Of a stretch of DNA of 64,000 bases, positions 63,924 to 64,000 are shown piece after piece. The stretch is from the NCBI GenBank assembly GCA_049472395.1, contig JBLIRR010000022.1:31048-95047 (forward strand), read 5' to 3'. This DNA comes from JBLIRR01 sp049472395. GTDB taxonomy: Bacteria > SZUA-182 > DTGQ01 > JBLIRR01. The position numbers and the translations under genes were made by a program. Numbering within the stretch: the first letter of the stretch is position 1; every line of letters starts with the position of its first letter. Below the pieces are notes generated by a model that was given only the letters and a program-made list of their open reading frames with translations, was not told where the DNA came from and did no database searches.

Positions 63924-64000
63924 TTGTCCTTCCCGAATATTCGTAGCCATTAAATTTATTGAGTTTTTAAGCTTGCCGAAATATACTTCATGAAACAATT
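63924..64000 (+). repeat. Insertion-sequence end, copy 2 (continues beyond window)
   Basis: 75 of 77 nt identical to 61921-61997 (differences only near the right side). In copy 1 the transposase frame starts about 30 nt after this segment, so a second transposase gene is expected just outside the window. Confidence 0.7.

Overview
This is a low-GC window from a Gram-negative bacterium, probably an anaerobe or microaerobe. Gram-negative: lipoprotein signals, an outer-membrane barrel protein and a heptosyltransferase-like GT9. Anaerobic lean: a class I hybrid cluster protein beside an HcpR-like regulator. It signals through c-di-GMP (three PilZ domains), NtrC-type enhancer-binding proteins and a Ser/Thr kinase. 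This mix fits deltaproteobacteria-like or anammox-planctomycete-like lineages; I cannot name the organism from the sequence alone. No rRNA, tRNA or CRISPR array was seen.

Region 1 (1-17996) is the most unusual. Three large exported alkaline-phosphatase/sulfatase-superfamily proteins with long TPR arrays lie among ten small secreted proline-rich proteins. These fall into four paralogous groups (A, B, C, D). A and B occur as three tandem pairs, each preceded by a ~600-nt leader with ribosome-binding-site-like purine runs and a conserved hairpin pair whose first stem covaries between copies. All nine complete small proteins have Gln at the predicted +1 position after signal peptidase cleavage. 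The next gene is a glutaminyl-peptide cyclotransferase, the enzyme that turns N-terminal Gln into pyroglutamate. Two PilZ proteins follow. I infer a secreted, pyroglutamate-capped surface protein system that has expanded by cassette duplication.

Region 2 (18056-29035): a phosphodiester-glycosidase-like protein, an FmdB zinc ribbon, a PAS-sigma54 activator, then an envelope/glycan cluster (YfhO-like membrane protein, two B12-type radical SAM enzymes, GT9, methyltransferase).

Region 3 (29054-39257), minus strand: a PNPOx-like protein, a decayed class II photolyase, a tandem metallophosphoesterase, alkaline phosphatase, a solute-binding/VWA protein and a PhnD-like/histidine kinase/NtrC trio, suggesting a phosphorus-responsive locus.

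Region 4 (39564-50695): a CHAP-like protein, then a minus-strand run Hsp70 - Ser/Thr kinase - GH8/cellulose synthase/PilZ fusion - TPR-barrel exporter. A relic of a second bcsA copy, with an in-frame 181-codon deletion, sits just beyond the end of the run.

Region 5 (50929-64000): hcp with a divergent hcpR-like gene and palindromic operator, a beta-helix protein, a GH15 glucoamylase, YggT and an EamA transporter. Among them are decayed genes (tyrosine recombinase, frameshifted small gene, truncated transposase, LigD phosphoesterase fragment) and two copies of a 77-bp insertion-sequence end. The right end looks like a site of mobile-element traffic and gene decay.
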